46,090 bases of DNA from DATELY01 sp035276085 (GCA_035276085.1 DATELY010000180.1:1-46090); one strand, 5' to 3'; shown: positions 8,250-18,566, counted from the stretch's first letter. The notes: generated by a model not told the origin, from the sequence alone. A program made the numbers and translations.

Positions 8250-9269
8250 TCAAGGCTGTGGCGGCCGCAGCGCATCCAGCGGCCAGCGGGCGACGGCGCG
8301 GATGTTGAGCCCGGCATGCTGGCCCCCGGCAAGTCGGGCCCAGCCTGCATAGGCGATCATCGCGGCATTGTCGGTGCACAGTTCGGGTCGTGGATAGCAG
8401 ACCGTCACGTGCAGGCGTGCGCCGAGCCGCTGCAACTGCGCCCGCAGATGGCGATTCGCGCCGACGCCACCGGCGACGATGAGCGTGTCGAACCCCGTCT
8501 GCTTCAGAGCCCGTTCGCATTTGCGCACCAGCGTCTCGACTACGGCGTTCTGGAATTCCAGGGCGATATCGGCCCGTGTTTGCTCGTCCTTGGCGGCGCC
8601 CTGCAACGCCACGACGACAGCCGTCTTCAAACCGCTGAAGCTGAAATCGAGACCGGGTCGATCCAACATCGGCCGGGGAAATCGCCACCCGCTCGGCTTG
8701 CCGGATTCGGCCAATTGGGCGAGCGCTGGACCGCCGGGATACGGCAGGCCGAGAAGCTTCGCGGTCTTGTCGAAGGCCTCGCCCGCGGCGTCATCGAGGG
8801 AGCTACCGAGGATTTCGTACTGCCCGAGCCCTCGCACGGCCGCCAGTAACGTGTGCCCCCCAGACACCAGCAGCGCAAGGAAAGGGAACGCCGGTGGCGC
8901 GGCTTCCAGCATGGGCGCGAGCAGATGCCCCTCTAAATGATGTACCTCGACGGCGGGTACATCCCAGGCGTAGGCCAGACTGCGAGCCACGCTGGCGCCA
9001 ACCAATAGAGCACCGACCAATCCGGGACCCGACGTGTAGGCGATTCCCTGTATGTCCTGCGGCCGAAGCCCGCCTTGACGCAGTACTTCATCCACCAACG
9101 GCAGGAGCTTGCGAACGTGATCTCTCGAAGCAAGCTCCGGGACGACGCCGCCGTACTGGGCATGTAGGGGAATCTGGCTATACACCTGCTGCGCCAGCAA
9201 CCCCCGGTCGCTGTCGTACACGGCCACGGCCGTTTCGTCGCAAGAAGTCTCGATTCCCAGGACTCGCAT
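8250..9269 (-). CDS. tsaD: tRNA threonylcarbamoyladenosine transferase subunit TsaD
   Basis: Transfers the threonylcarbamoyl group to A37 of ANN-decoding tRNAs, together with TsaB and TsaE. 339 aa. Shows GIETSCDET (5-13), the metal-binding His111 and His115 in HHLEGH, LVSGGHTLL, DDAAGEAFDK and FSFSGLKTAV, all standard. Divergent from rpsU, a conserved gammaproteobacterial arrangement. Likely leads the operon with folB and folK. Confidence 0.97.
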   Translation of the reverse strand: MRVLGIETSCDETAVAVYDSDRGLLAQQVYSQIPLHAQYGGVVPELASRDHVRKLLPLVDEVLRQGGLRPQDIQGIAYTSGPGLVGALLVGASVARSLAYAWDVPAVEVHHLEGHLLAPMLEAAPPAFPFLALLVSGGHTLLAAVRGLGQYEILGSSLDDAAGEAFDKTAKLLGLPYPGGPALAQLAESGKPSGWRFPRPMLDRPGLDFSFSGLKTAVVVALQGAAKDEQTRADIALEFQNAVVETLVRKCERALKQTGFDTLIVAGGVGANRHLRAQLQRLGARLHVTVCYPRPELCTDNAAMIAYAGWARLAGGQHAGLNIRAVARWPLDALRPPQP

Positions 9270-9306
9270 CGGCTCTCAGTTTGCGGGATGGAAGGGCGCT
9301 GGCGCT

Positions 9307-9335
9307 TTGATTTTCACCGATCGGCTCATTACACT
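9307..9335 (+). promoter_or_regulatory. Sigma-70 promoter of the rpsU operon
   Basis: TTGATT (9307-9312), exactly 17 bp, then TACACT (9330-9335). The site lies 78 bp upstream of the rpsU start in the tsaD/rpsU divergent gap. Each hexamer matches 4 of 6 consensus positions. Confidence 0.6.
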
Positions 9336-9412
9336 TGCGCGCCCTACAGCCCGCCCTGCCGTTCACCAGCAGTCCGTTTGGGCACTAAATCGCGAGAGTT
9401 ACCGGAGTTACG

Positions 9413-9646
9413 ATGCCCAGCGTTCGAGTGCGAGAGAACGAGTACTTTGATGCCGCCCTGCGCCGCTTCAAGCGCGCCTGCGAAAAGGCCGGCGTCCTGA
9501 CCGAACTGCGCCGCCGCGAATTCTACGAAAAGCCCACTCAGGAACGGAAACGCAAAAAGGCCGCTGCCGTGAAGCGGCATCAGAAGCGCAACACCCGCGG
9601 TGACATGAGCGCCGGCGGCCGCGCCCGCCCTGCCCGTTCGTATTGA
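9413..9646 (+). CDS. rpsU: 30S ribosomal protein bS21
   Basis: Small-subunit protein near the anti-Shine-Dalgarno region of 16S rRNA. 77 aa, very basic, starting MPSVRVRENEYFDAALRRFK and containing KAGVLTELRRREFYEKPT. The C-terminus (SAGGRARPARSY) is a few residues longer than the E. coli form. CGGAG at 9403-9407 is a good ribosome-binding site. First gene of the classical macromolecular synthesis operon. Confidence 0.97.
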   Translation: MPSVRVRENEYFDAALRRFKRACEKAGVLTELRRREFYEKPTQERKRKKAAAVKRHQKRNTRGDMSAGGRARPARSY

Positions 9647-9706
9647 TTGTTTCGGGCCGGCTCGACCTGCCCACCCTTCCCTCCCGGCCAACTCCTTCCG
9701 CGCCCC

Positions 9707-10153
9707 ATGTCTTTGAAAGACCGCATCACCGAAGACATGAAGAGCGCCATGCGCGCCAAGGAAGCGGAGCGCCTCGGCACGATCCGCATGGTGCAAGCCG
9801 CGATCAAGCAGCGCGAGGTCGATGAGCGCATCACGCTCGATGATGCCCAGATCCTTGCCGTGCTCGAGAAGATGATCAAGACGCGCAAGGAATCGGTCGC
9901 CCAGTTCCAAAGCGGTGGACGGACCGATCTGGTCGAGAAAGAAAACCGCGAGATTGCCTTGCTGCAGGCGTATCTGCCGGAACAGCTCTCCGACGCGGAA
10001 ATCGATGCCCTGATCGCCGACGCGATCGCCCATTCGGGGGCAACGTCCATCAAGGACATGGGCAAGGCCATGGCCATCGTGAAGCAAAAGGCGCAAGGCC
10101 GAGCCGACATCGGCGCTGTCAGCGCGAAGCTCAAGGCGAAGCTGGGCGGCTGA
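9707..10153 (+). CDS. GatB/YqeY domain protein
   Basis: 148 aa. Helical protein resembling the tRNA-binding tail domain of the amidotransferase subunit GatB, of uncertain role. Recognised by MSLKDRITEDMKSAMRAKE, LGTIRMVQAAIKQREVDER, ENREIALLQAYLPEQLSDAEI and a C-terminal MGKAMAIVKQKAQGRADIGAVS. It sits between rpsU and dnaG, its usual place in many proteobacteria. ATG 9707 gives the family start; the preceding 20 codons of open frame have no similarity. No clear Shine-Dalgarno is visible. Confidence 0.93.
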   Translation: MSLKDRITEDMKSAMRAKEAERLGTIRMVQAAIKQREVDERITLDDAQILAVLEKMIKTRKESVAQFQSGGRTDLVEKENREIALLQAYLPEQLSDAEIDALIADAIAHSGATSIKDMGKAMAIVKQKAQGRADIGAVSAKLKAKLGG

Positions 10154-10172
10154 CGTTACGCTCTCGTTTTCG

Positions 10173-10257
10173 GGCTGCAGGCTGTAGGCTGTAGCCAGAG
10201 AAGAGCCGGAGCCCTTCCGTCCCACAGCCTACCGCCTAAGGCCTACAGCCTATTCCC
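10173..10257. repeat. Heptamer-array hairpin B (yqeY/dnaG intergenic)
   Basis: Left arm: GGCTGCA, GGCTGTA, GGCTGTA, GCC (10173-10196). Right arm: CACAGCC, TACCGCC, TAAGGCC, TACAGCC (10223-10250), followed by TATTCCC to 10257. TACAGCC is the reverse complement of GGCTGTA, so the two arrays can form a large hairpin with a loop of about 26 nt. It fills almost the whole gap inside the rpsU-dnaG-rpoD operon and ends one base before the dnaG start codon, where it could attenuate transcription, set an RNA processing site or limit DnaG translation. Confidence 0.8.
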
Positions 10258-10258
10258 C

Positions 10259-12070
10259 GTGTCCGGACGCATTCCGCAGCACTTCATCGATGAGCTGATC
10301 GCCCGCGCGGATCTGATCGAGCTCATCGGCTCGCGCATTCCCTTGAAAAAGGCGGGCAAGGAATACAAGGCCTGCTGCCCGTTCCACGGCGAGAAGACAC
10401 CTTCGTTCACGGTGGTGCCCGACAAGCAGTTCTACCACTGCTTCGGCTGCGGCGCGCATGGGACCGCGCTCGGCTTTTTGATGGAGCACGATCACTTGAG
10501 CTTCGTCGAGGCCGTCGAAGACCTGGCGGAGCGTGTGGGCCTGGAAATACCTCGCGAGCAAACCGCGCAAGACAAGCCCAAACCCGCGGACGATCTTTTT
10601 TCACTGTTGAGCGCTGTCGCCGAATTCTACGGCCGCGAGCTGCACAACCACCCCAACGCTCAGGCCTATGTACACAAGCGCGGTCTCACTGCAGAAACGG
10701 TGAAGCGATTCGGCATCGGATACGCACTCGACCGGTGGGACAGCGTGCTGACCACGTTCGGCTCGAACGAACACAGGCGCCAACAGCTGCACCAGGTCGG
10801 CCTCGTGATCGAACGCGATCGCAAAGAGGGCGGCGCCGAACGTTCGGGCTACTACGACCGATTTCGCGATCGATTGATGTTTCCCATCCGCGATACGCGC
10901 GGTCGCGTCATCGGCTTCGGCGGACGCGTGCTGGAGCAAGGCGAACCGAAGTATCTCAATTCGCCCGAAACCGAGCTGTTTCACAAAGGCCGCGAGCTCT
11001 ATGGCCTCCACGAAGCTCGGCAGGCCACGCGGCAGCTCAGGCGGTTGCTGGTGGTGGAGGGCTATATGGACGTGGTGCGACTCCATCAGGCAGGCATCAC
11101 CTATGCAGTCGCCACGCTCGGGACGGCAACCACACCGGAACACCTGACGCGCATCTTTCGCGTTTGTAGCGAAGTGGTTTTCTGTTTCGATGGGGATCGA
11201 GCAGGTCGCGGCGCAGCATGGCGCGCGTTGGAGAACGCATTGCCGCAAGTTCGCGAAGGCCGCGAAATCCGGTTCCTGTTCCTGCCCGAGGGTCACGACC
11301 CGGACTCATTGGTCGGCGAGGAAGGTCGAGAAGCGTTCGAGAAGCGTCTGGGCAGCGCCCTGCCGCTGTCCGAATACCTCATTCAGCGCCTATCCGAAGA
11401 GAGCGACATGCACACCGTCGACGGCCGAGCCAAGTTCGCGGAACAGGCTCGCCCCCTGCTGGGAAAAGTACCGACAGGCGTCTATCGCGAGCTGCTCGTG
11501 GACGCCCTGGCCAAAACAGTGGGAATGAGCTCGGAGCGCCTGTCGAACGCCCTGGGATTGCAGCGAACAGGCGGTTCCTCCGCACCGGATCAGGCCCCCG
11601 CTGATCGGGAGACATCCGTCTCAAGCTCGAACCCGCGCAGCCGATTGGTACGTCATGCGATCCATCTTCTGGTGCACTTTCCGGCGATTGCCGACAAGGT
11701 ACCGAACCCGGACGCGCTGGCCGGCTTGGATAAGCCGGGGGTGCCCTTACTCATGGAATTGTTGCATGAGCTCCACGATGACCCGGTTCAGAGCACCGGC
11801 ATGCTGCTCGAGCGATGGCGTAATCGATCTGAGCACACCGCCTTGGCCAAATTGGCTGTGATGGAGTGCTTGGTTCCTACTCAAGACGGTGCGGCGCACG
11901 AACTGCGGGCCGCGGTCGAGCGTCTGATTCAAGAACGCGTGGAGATTCGCCGGGACGAGCTGTTACGTAAAGCGCAGGAGTTGGGCCTGAATGAGCAGGA
12001 AAGAGCCGAGCTACAGGAACTGTTACGCGGTTCCGCCGTTGGAGCTTTTTCCTCACGCGGGCGAACCTAG
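10259..12070 (+). CDS. dnaG: DNA primase
   Basis: Makes RNA primers at the replication fork. 603 aa. The N-terminal zinc ribbon has Cys40, His43, Cys61 and Cys64 (CCPFHGEKTPSF ... YHCFGCGAHG). The TOPRIM catalytic core has Glu267 (VVEGYMD) and Asp311/Asp313 (CFDGDRAGRG). A C-terminal DnaB-interaction region follows. The start is GTG at 10259: its first residues SGRIPQHFIDELIARADLIE match primases, and no better start exists. There is no Shine-Dalgarno; the codon lies against the right arm of a large hairpin. Low DnaG expression within this operon is known from E. coli and would fit. Confidence 0.96.
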   Translation: MSGRIPQHFIDELIARADLIELIGSRIPLKKAGKEYKACCPFHGEKTPSFTVVPDKQFYHCFGCGAHGTALGFLMEHDHLSFVEAVEDLAERVGLEIPREQTAQDKPKPADDLFSLLSAVAEFYGRELHNHPNAQAYVHKRGLTAETVKRFGIGYALDRWDSVLTTFGSNEHRRQQLHQVGLVIERDRKEGGAERSGYYDRFRDRLMFPIRDTRGRVIGFGGRVLEQGEPKYLNSPETELFHKGRELYGLHEARQATRQLRRLLVVEGYMDVVRLHQAGITYAVATLGTATTPEHLTRIFRVCSEVVFCFDGDRAGRGAAWRALENALPQVREGREIRFLFLPEGHDPDSLVGEEGREAFEKRLGSALPLSEYLIQRLSEESDMHTVDGRAKFAEQARPLLGKVPTGVYRELLVDALAKTVGMSSERLSNALGLQRTGGSSAPDQAPADRETSVSSSNPRSRLVRHAIHLLVHFPAIADKVPNPDALAGLDKPGVPLLMELLHELHDDPVQSTGMLLERWRNRSEHTALAKLAVMECLVPTQDGAAHELRAAVERLIQERVEIRRDELLRKAQELGLNEQERAELQELLRGSAVGAFSSRGRT

Positions 12071-12139
12071 CCCCTGCGGCATTATCCAAGTAGACTGCGC
12101 GGTCTTTTTTAGCCCGCCGCAACCCCAGAGGGCCCGATC

Positions 12140-14029
<1,890 letters not shown>

Positions 14030-14052
14030 ACCGCAACTAAATGAGCCTCGCA

Positions 14053-14087
14053 CAAAGGCCGGCAGCGATGCCGGCCTTTGTCGTTTT
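14053..14087 (+). terminator. Rho-independent terminator after rpoD
   Basis: Perfect 11-bp stem CAAAGGCCGGC / GCCGGCCTTTG (14053-14063, 14070-14080) with a 6-nt loop, followed by TCGTTTT. It lies 24 bp after the rpoD stop. Confidence 0.85.
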
Positions 14088-14180
14088 CGGAGTCTGTGCA
14101 TCGCCCTCATGGGAACTGCCCTTTTGACCACTACGTTTTGTCTGCAGAACGTCGCACGATGATTGCGGAGGGTTCAGACC

Positions 14181-14267
14181 ATGGGCATTTCGTTCTATCT
14201 GCTGATGTTTGCCGCAGCGTGCGGCTTCGGATGGTGGGCTCGCGGACACGCAGACGATGCGGGTTAG
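14181..14267 (+). CDS. Possible 28-aa membrane microprotein
   Basis: Short frame starting ATG 14181 and ending TAG 14267. The product is MGISFYLLMFAAACGFGWWA followed by a short polar tail RGHADDAG: one hydrophobic helix with an aromatic end. The strong Shine-Dalgarno GGAGGG at 14167-14172 with 8-nt spacing supports translation. It follows the rpoD terminator, so it would need its own promoter. No family recognised; function unknown. Confidence 0.4.
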   Translation: MGISFYLLMFAAACGFGWWARGHADDAG

Positions 14268-14681
14268 TTAGTCGCGAATCCACGAACAGCCGCCGTTCGC
14301 TCTGAGCGTACCGAGCGGCCCTTCCGATCACGGCATCAAGAGCGTTTCGATACGCTCAGTGAGTGCCATCACTGCCACCGCATGAGCATTCATGCATGAG
14401 CGCTCGATCAGCCAACACTGGCTCAGCGCGTTACACATAACGCACATCCCTTGTTTCATCTTCCTGCCGCGCGATGCAACTCACGCGTCAACGGTGTTCC
14501 TGCTGGCGGCCTGATTACGTTCAAATCCGCTTGCAGCGGCAGCACTGTCGCCGCCGCATCCGCGCTACATCGATGCAGCGATGCTTCTCGTCATAACCCT
14601 GCGCGCGGATTGTGAACTGCGTCTGTATGCAAATCCGACACATCCCGGCAGCATGCCCGCACCTGTCGATGAGGGATCACC
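14268..14681. other. Intergenic region without a recognisable gene
   Basis: About 410 bp. I see only a short palindrome GCGTTA-CACA-TAACGC (14428-14443) and a direct echo of CATGAGC around 14380-14400. No tRNA, promoter with clear hexamers or coding sequence stands out. Confidence 0.5.
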
Positions 14682-14915
14682 ATGCAGTCGAATGAGCTTT
14701 CTTTCGAAATGCCTGCGCAAGAACTTTTGGACCCCAGGACGGCCGTCCAGGAAGCGATCGAGTTCGACGATCTGGATACCGTTCTGAATCCGGTTCTGCC
14801 ATCTGCGAACGACGCCGCAGCCGAGGGGTTGCAGTACGACGTGGAAGTCGAGCTGGAGCTCGAAGCTGACGCGATCGACGCGTTGTTGGGCGCGAGCGCA
14901 AAGATCAAACCGTAG
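14682..14915 (+). CDS. Small acidic protein of unknown function
   Basis: 77 aa, very acidic, with no Cys, Trp or signal peptide. It begins MQSNELSFEMPAQELLDP and ends in a run of alternating Glu/Val/Leu and Asp/Ala (VEVELELEADAIDALLG). GAGGGA at 14671-14676 is a convincing ribosome-binding site 5 nt from the ATG. The composition suggests a small cytoplasmic binding or regulatory protein, but I recognise no family. Followed by a 9-bp stem hairpin. Confidence 0.6.
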   Translation: MQSNELSFEMPAQELLDPRTAVQEAIEFDDLDTVLNPVLPSANDAAAEGLQYDVEVELELEADAIDALLGASAKIKP

Positions 14916-14956
14916 ACGGCTGTGCCGTCACTTTCAGACGCAATCACTGCACGTGC

Positions 14957-14980
14957 GCGTCCCTCCAACGAGAGGGACGC
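14957..14980. terminator. Terminator-like hairpin between convergent genes
   Basis: Stem GCGTCCCTC / GAGGGACGC with a 6-nt loop (CAACGA). No T-run follows on either strand, so termination is only suggested by its position between the ends of the acidic-protein gene and the TPR gene. Confidence 0.45.
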
Positions 14981-15007
14981 ATCCAGCCAGCCGCGTAGCC
15001 GCGCCCC

Positions 15008-15511
15008 TCAGTGCGCCGCCTTCTCCGCCTCTTCAGCGCGCTTCTCGTCCTTCTTGGCTTCGTCTTCCTTGCCCATGTCGGCGTAGATGTCGGAGCGCAC
15101 GTAGTAGCCGTCAGGATCGTTGGGCGCCACTTCGATCGCCTTGTTGGCGTCTGTCAATGCCTGATCCATCTTCTCCATCGCCACATAGATCTTCGCGCGC
15201 TCGATATACGGATACGCCTCGTTCGGCGCGAGCTCGATCGCCTTGCTCGCATCGGCAATCGCTGCCTTGAAGTCGTTGTTTGCATCCTGCGCACGCGCAC
15301 GCAGCGTGTAGAGGTCCGATCGATTCGGCGCCTTCTCGATCGCCGCCGTGAGCGCCGCGACGGCCGCCTTGGCCTTGCCTTCGTTCATTGCCACACGTGA
15401 TTTGTCGATGAGCGCATCGATCTCGGCATCATCGGCCCACGCCGCGGCACTCAGTACCAACAGCATGGCGCACGCGAGCTGTGTCGATGCGCGACGGAAT
15501 GTCCCACCCAT
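15008..15511 (-). CDS. Exported TPR-repeat protein
   Basis: 167 aa from ATG 15511. An N-terminal signal peptide ends AAAWA|DD. About three tetratricopeptide repeats follow, e.g. AVAALTAAIEKAPNRSDLYTLRA, then AAIADASKAIELAPNEAYPYI and ALTDANKAIEVAPNDPDGYYV, and a Lys/Glu-rich tail. TPR arrays are protein-interaction scaffolds; the periplasmic partner is unknown. The start is chosen for the signal peptide and a GAGG ribosome-binding site just upstream. Confidence 0.85.
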   Translation of the reverse strand: MGGTFRRASTQLACAMLLVLSAAAWADDAEIDALIDKSRVAMNEGKAKAAVAALTAAIEKAPNRSDLYTLRARAQDANNDFKAAIADASKAIELAPNEAYPYIERAKIYVAMEKMDQALTDANKAIEVAPNDPDGYYVRSDIYADMGKEDEAKKDEKRAEEAEKAAH

Positions 15512-15593
15512 AAGAGCCTCGCAGATTGATCTGGTTATTCGACGCTGAGCATTATGCTCGCTGTACCGCGTCAACGGCAGTCTCCCCGCAACT

Positions 15594-15826
15594 CTACTTA
15601 CCCTCATCGCGACTGCGCGTTTTGCTCGGACCCTCGATGCGCCCCTCCATTGCTCCGAGGACCGTCAGGATCACCAGAGCAAGCACCGCACCGACGAGCG
15701 CGAGCACGTAGTAACCCGCCCCGCAGGCCACCCCCAACGCGCCCGCGACATGGCCATGAACAGTCGCAGTGACACCTCCCACACGCTCACGCTCGTGGCT
15801 TCGCCCGCAAGAATCCCCAGATCCAT
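15594..15826 (-). pseudogene. Decayed MgtC/SapB-family membrane protein with internal deletion
   Basis: The 5' part, from ATG 15826 with a good GGGAGCAGGGT leader, encodes an MgtC-like start MDLGILAGEATSVSVWEVSL then RLFMAM, where first transmembrane helices begin in the family. The frame then turns into nonsense. In another frame, VAGALGVACGAGYYVLALVG then AVLALVILTVLGAMEGRI (to 15594) matches the last helices of MgtC. The middle (about half the usual gene) is missing and the two parts are out of frame near 15745-15765. This looks like a deletion relic. It lies 17 bp downstream of the FAD/Rieske gene on the same strand. A sequencing artefact is unlikely because the central segment is absent altogether. 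Confidence 0.6.
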
Positions 15827-15843
15827 ACCCTGCTCCCGATGAC

Positions 15844-17355
15844 TCAGCGTCGTAAGGCGGCGAGCGGCTTCAGCGCCGGCCCCGTGAGCGGCTCGCCGGT
15901 CGGCGCGAACTGCGAGCCGTGACACGGGCAATCCCAGCAATGTTCGAAGGTGTTCCAGTGCACGATGCAGCCCACATGCGTGCAGGTCGCAGAGCGCAGT
16001 GACAGCTCACCGTCCGAAGCGCGATAGGCGGCCACCTTGCGGCCATCGATGCTGACGATCGCGCCCGCGCCACGCGGCACCGCGTCCAGTGATTGCAACT
16101 GCTCCGTGTCATGGACGTACTCGGTCAGATTGGCAGCGACGTCGAAGTTGTCTTCCAGATAGGTCTTCGCTGCGCGCAAGGTCTTGCGATCGGGCGCATA
16201 CACCTGTCCCCACCGGGACTCGCGTCCCATCAGCAGCTCGTGCAGTACCAGGCCGGCGGCGACGCCCGTCGTCAACCCCTCGCCCGAATCGCCACTGATC
16301 AGGAACACGCGATCGAGACCGGGTGCTCGGCCGATGTAGGGTGCGATATCGACCGGTTCGTACACCTGGCCGGACCACGCGTATTCGATCCGTCCCGCTT
16401 GCGGCCAACGCTCGCGTGCCCAATCGTGCAGTCGCTCGATACGCGCCACACCCTCATCGACCGTGCCGGTCCTGTGATCCTCGCCGCCGACGATGAGCAG
16501 ATCGTCACGCTCGCGCGGCTGCAGGCGTATGTAGTGATAGGGCTCGACCGTGTCCCAGATGAGGACATCCGGGACGGTGCCTTTCGGCATGGGAGCAGCA
16601 AACACGTACGTGCGATACGGCGCTTGTTTCGTGTGCACGGCAACGGTGTTACTGATGGGCGAGTTGCTCGCCACGATGACGACCGCCGCCAGGATGTGCC
16701 GGCCGTTGCCGATACCCACCCGCACGACTTCGCGATGCTCGTCGATTTCGGTCACGGGTGTGTTGGCGTACAACACCGCGCCGCTCTCAGTGAGCGCGCG
16801 GATCAGGCCGTTGCAATACTTGGTGGGATGAAAGCGTGCTTGCGCGCGAAACTTGAGCGCATCCGTATCCCCCATCGGTGCCCGGCTCCACTGCACGGCG
16901 TCGAATCCGATGCGATGACACGCACCCAGTTCGGCTTCGAGCATCGGTCGATCCGCGGACGAGCTGGCACACAGAAATGCATCCACCCGAACGAAATCGC
17001 AGTCGATGTTCTGCTGCGCGCAGATGTTTTCGATGCGCTCGACGGCGGCACGCTGACTCTCGTAGTACTGACGCGCTTCGGCTTCGCCGCGTAGCTTGAT
17101 GAGCTCGTGATAATAGTCATCGAGCGCGTAGGACAGATGCGCGCTGGTGCGGGCGGTCATGCCACGGGCCAGCGGCCCGCGATCGATCACTGTGACGTGT
17201 CGGCCCGACTGCGCCAGCTCATAGGCACACGACAGTCCCGCAATGCCGGCACCGATGACGAGCACATCGGCGCGAATATCGGCGTCCAGGGTTGGCGCGT
17301 CCGGTGCGGGCACGTCCATCCACAACGAACGGCTCTGCTCTGCATACACGTTCAT
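15844..17355 (-). CDS. FAD-dependent oxidoreductase fused to a C-terminal Rieske domain
   Basis: 503 aa. N-terminal DAO-type FAD domain with dinucleotide fold ADVLVIGAGIAGLSCAYELA (about 29-48) and a second FAD contact near VFLISGDSGEGLTTGVAAG. The last 75 residues form a Rieske [2Fe-2S] domain with Cys458/His460 and Cys476/His479 (CTHVGC ... CPCHGSQF). This fusion is known as a family of FAD-dependent oxidoreductases with Rieske tails, substrates mostly undetermined; electrons probably pass between flavin and cluster. No signal peptide, so cytoplasmic. Follows the Tas-like gene by 63 bp on the same strand. Confidence 0.9.
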   Translation of the reverse strand: MNVYAEQSRSLWMDVPAPDAPTLDADIRADVLVIGAGIAGLSCAYELAQSGRHVTVIDRGPLARGMTARTSAHLSYALDDYYHELIKLRGEAEARQYYESQRAAVERIENICAQQNIDCDFVRVDAFLCASSSADRPMLEAELGACHRIGFDAVQWSRAPMGDTDALKFRAQARFHPTKYCNGLIRALTESGAVLYANTPVTEIDEHREVVRVGIGNGRHILAAVVIVASNSPISNTVAVHTKQAPYRTYVFAAPMPKGTVPDVLIWDTVEPYHYIRLQPRERDDLLIVGGEDHRTGTVDEGVARIERLHDWARERWPQAGRIEYAWSGQVYEPVDIAPYIGRAPGLDRVFLISGDSGEGLTTGVAAGLVLHELLMGRESRWGQVYAPDRKTLRAAKTYLEDNFDVAANLTEYVHDTEQLQSLDAVPRGAGAIVSIDGRKVAAYRASDGELSLRSATCTHVGCIVHWNTFEHCWDCPCHGSQFAPTGEPLTGPALKPLAALRR

Positions 17356-17418
17356 GCGCGGTCTCGTCCGGGAACTCCCTCTCCAGGAACCGCGCCGCCG
17401 CGGGCTTTGTTCCTTATC

Positions 17419-18465
17419 TCACGGGCACGGGTTGGACCAGCGACGGTGCACGGCTTCGATCTGCTTCAGGGCATCCTCATTGAGCCGGACATCGATACTC
17501 GCGATGTTCGTGCGCAATTGCTGCAGGGTCGTTGCCCCGACCAGCACACTGGTCATGAAGCGTCGCGACGCCGCGTAGGCGAGCGCCATCTGCGATGGGT
17601 CCAGGCCATGCTCGCGGGCGATGTTCACGTACGCTGCAGTAACTTCTTCCGCGAGTGCGCCGTTGTAGCGCGAGAATCGAGTCCACAGCGTGAGGCGGGA
17701 ATTCGCCGGTCGTGCGCCGTTGAGGAACTTGCCCGACAGCACTCCGAACCCCAACGGTGAATACGCGAGCAACCCGACGTGTTCGCGAATCGCGATTTCG
17801 GCGAGCCCGACTTCGAAACTGCGATTGAGCAAGCTGTACGGATTCTGGATGCTGACGATGCGTGGCTGCCGACGCACGTCCGCCAAGCGCAAGTATTGAT
17901 TCACGCCCCAGGGCGTTTCGTTCGAGACGCCGATGTACCGCACCTTTCCCTCGCGCACGCACTCGCTCAGCGCGTCGAGGGTCTCCTCGATCGGGACGGA
18001 CTCATCGGGCTCGACATGTTCGTAGCCCAGTTTGCCGAAGAAATTGGTGCGCCGATCGGGCCAATGCAGCTGGTAAAGATCGACGTAGTCCGTCTGCAAT
18101 CGTCGCAGGCTATCGTGCAGTGCTTGCTTGATGTTCTTGCGATCGAGCTTGCTGCCGCCGTCGCGCAGCCAGGTCACGCCCAGGGCGCGCCCCGGCCCAG
18201 CCACTTTGGTGGCGAGCACCACCTTGTCACGGTTGTTTCTCTTCTTCAGCCACGTGCCGATGAACTGCTCCGTCCGACCCTGTGTCTCGGCCATGGGCGG
18301 CACGGGGTACATCTCAGCCGTATCGATCAAGTTCACGCCCTGAGCGACTGCGTAATCGAGCTGCTCGTGCGCTTCCGCTTCGCTGTTCTGCTGACCGAAC
18401 GTCATCGTGCCAAGGCCGATGAGACTGACATTGATATCGGTACGACCGAGGGTCCGAAATTGCAT
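17419..18465 (-). CDS. tas: NADP(H)-dependent aldo/keto reductase, Tas-like
   Basis: 348 aa from ATG 18465 with AGGAG upstream. Colinear with E. coli Tas: GLGTMTFGQQNSEAEAHEQL, NLIDTAEMYPVPPMAETQGR, DRKNIKQALHDSLRRLQTDYVD, YIGVSNETPWGV and IQNPYSLLNRSFEVGLAE. Catalytic Tyr is in AEMYPV, with Asp, Lys and His of the AKR tetrad in their normal segments. Reduces carbonyls; the physiological substrate is unknown (E. coli tas was found by suppressing tyrosine auxotrophy). A longer open frame upstream of 18465 has no similarity. Confidence 0.92.
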   Translation of the reverse strand: MQFRTLGRTDINVSLIGLGTMTFGQQNSEAEAHEQLDYAVAQGVNLIDTAEMYPVPPMAETQGRTEQFIGTWLKKRNNRDKVVLATKVAGPGRALGVTWLRDGGSKLDRKNIKQALHDSLRRLQTDYVDLYQLHWPDRRTNFFGKLGYEHVEPDESVPIEETLDALSECVREGKVRYIGVSNETPWGVNQYLRLADVRRQPRIVSIQNPYSLLNRSFEVGLAEIAIREHVGLLAYSPLGFGVLSGKFLNGARPANSRLTLWTRFSRYNGALAEEVTAAYVNIAREHGLDPSQMALAYAASRRFMTSVLVGATTLQQLRTNIASIDVRLNEDALKQIEAVHRRWSNPCP

Positions 18466-18566
18466 GTGGAACTCCTGCCAGGATTGCCGCCATGATGGCA
18501 GACAACCCGGCAGCTCGTCGCCAGGAGAGCACAACCAGCCCAGCCGATTCAGGGGCGGAAATACGC

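Noticed and set aside
14428..14443. Palindrome GCGTTA-CACA-TAACGC as an operator
   Set aside because: Isolated, no adjacent promoter or repeat copy; too short to be meaningful alone.
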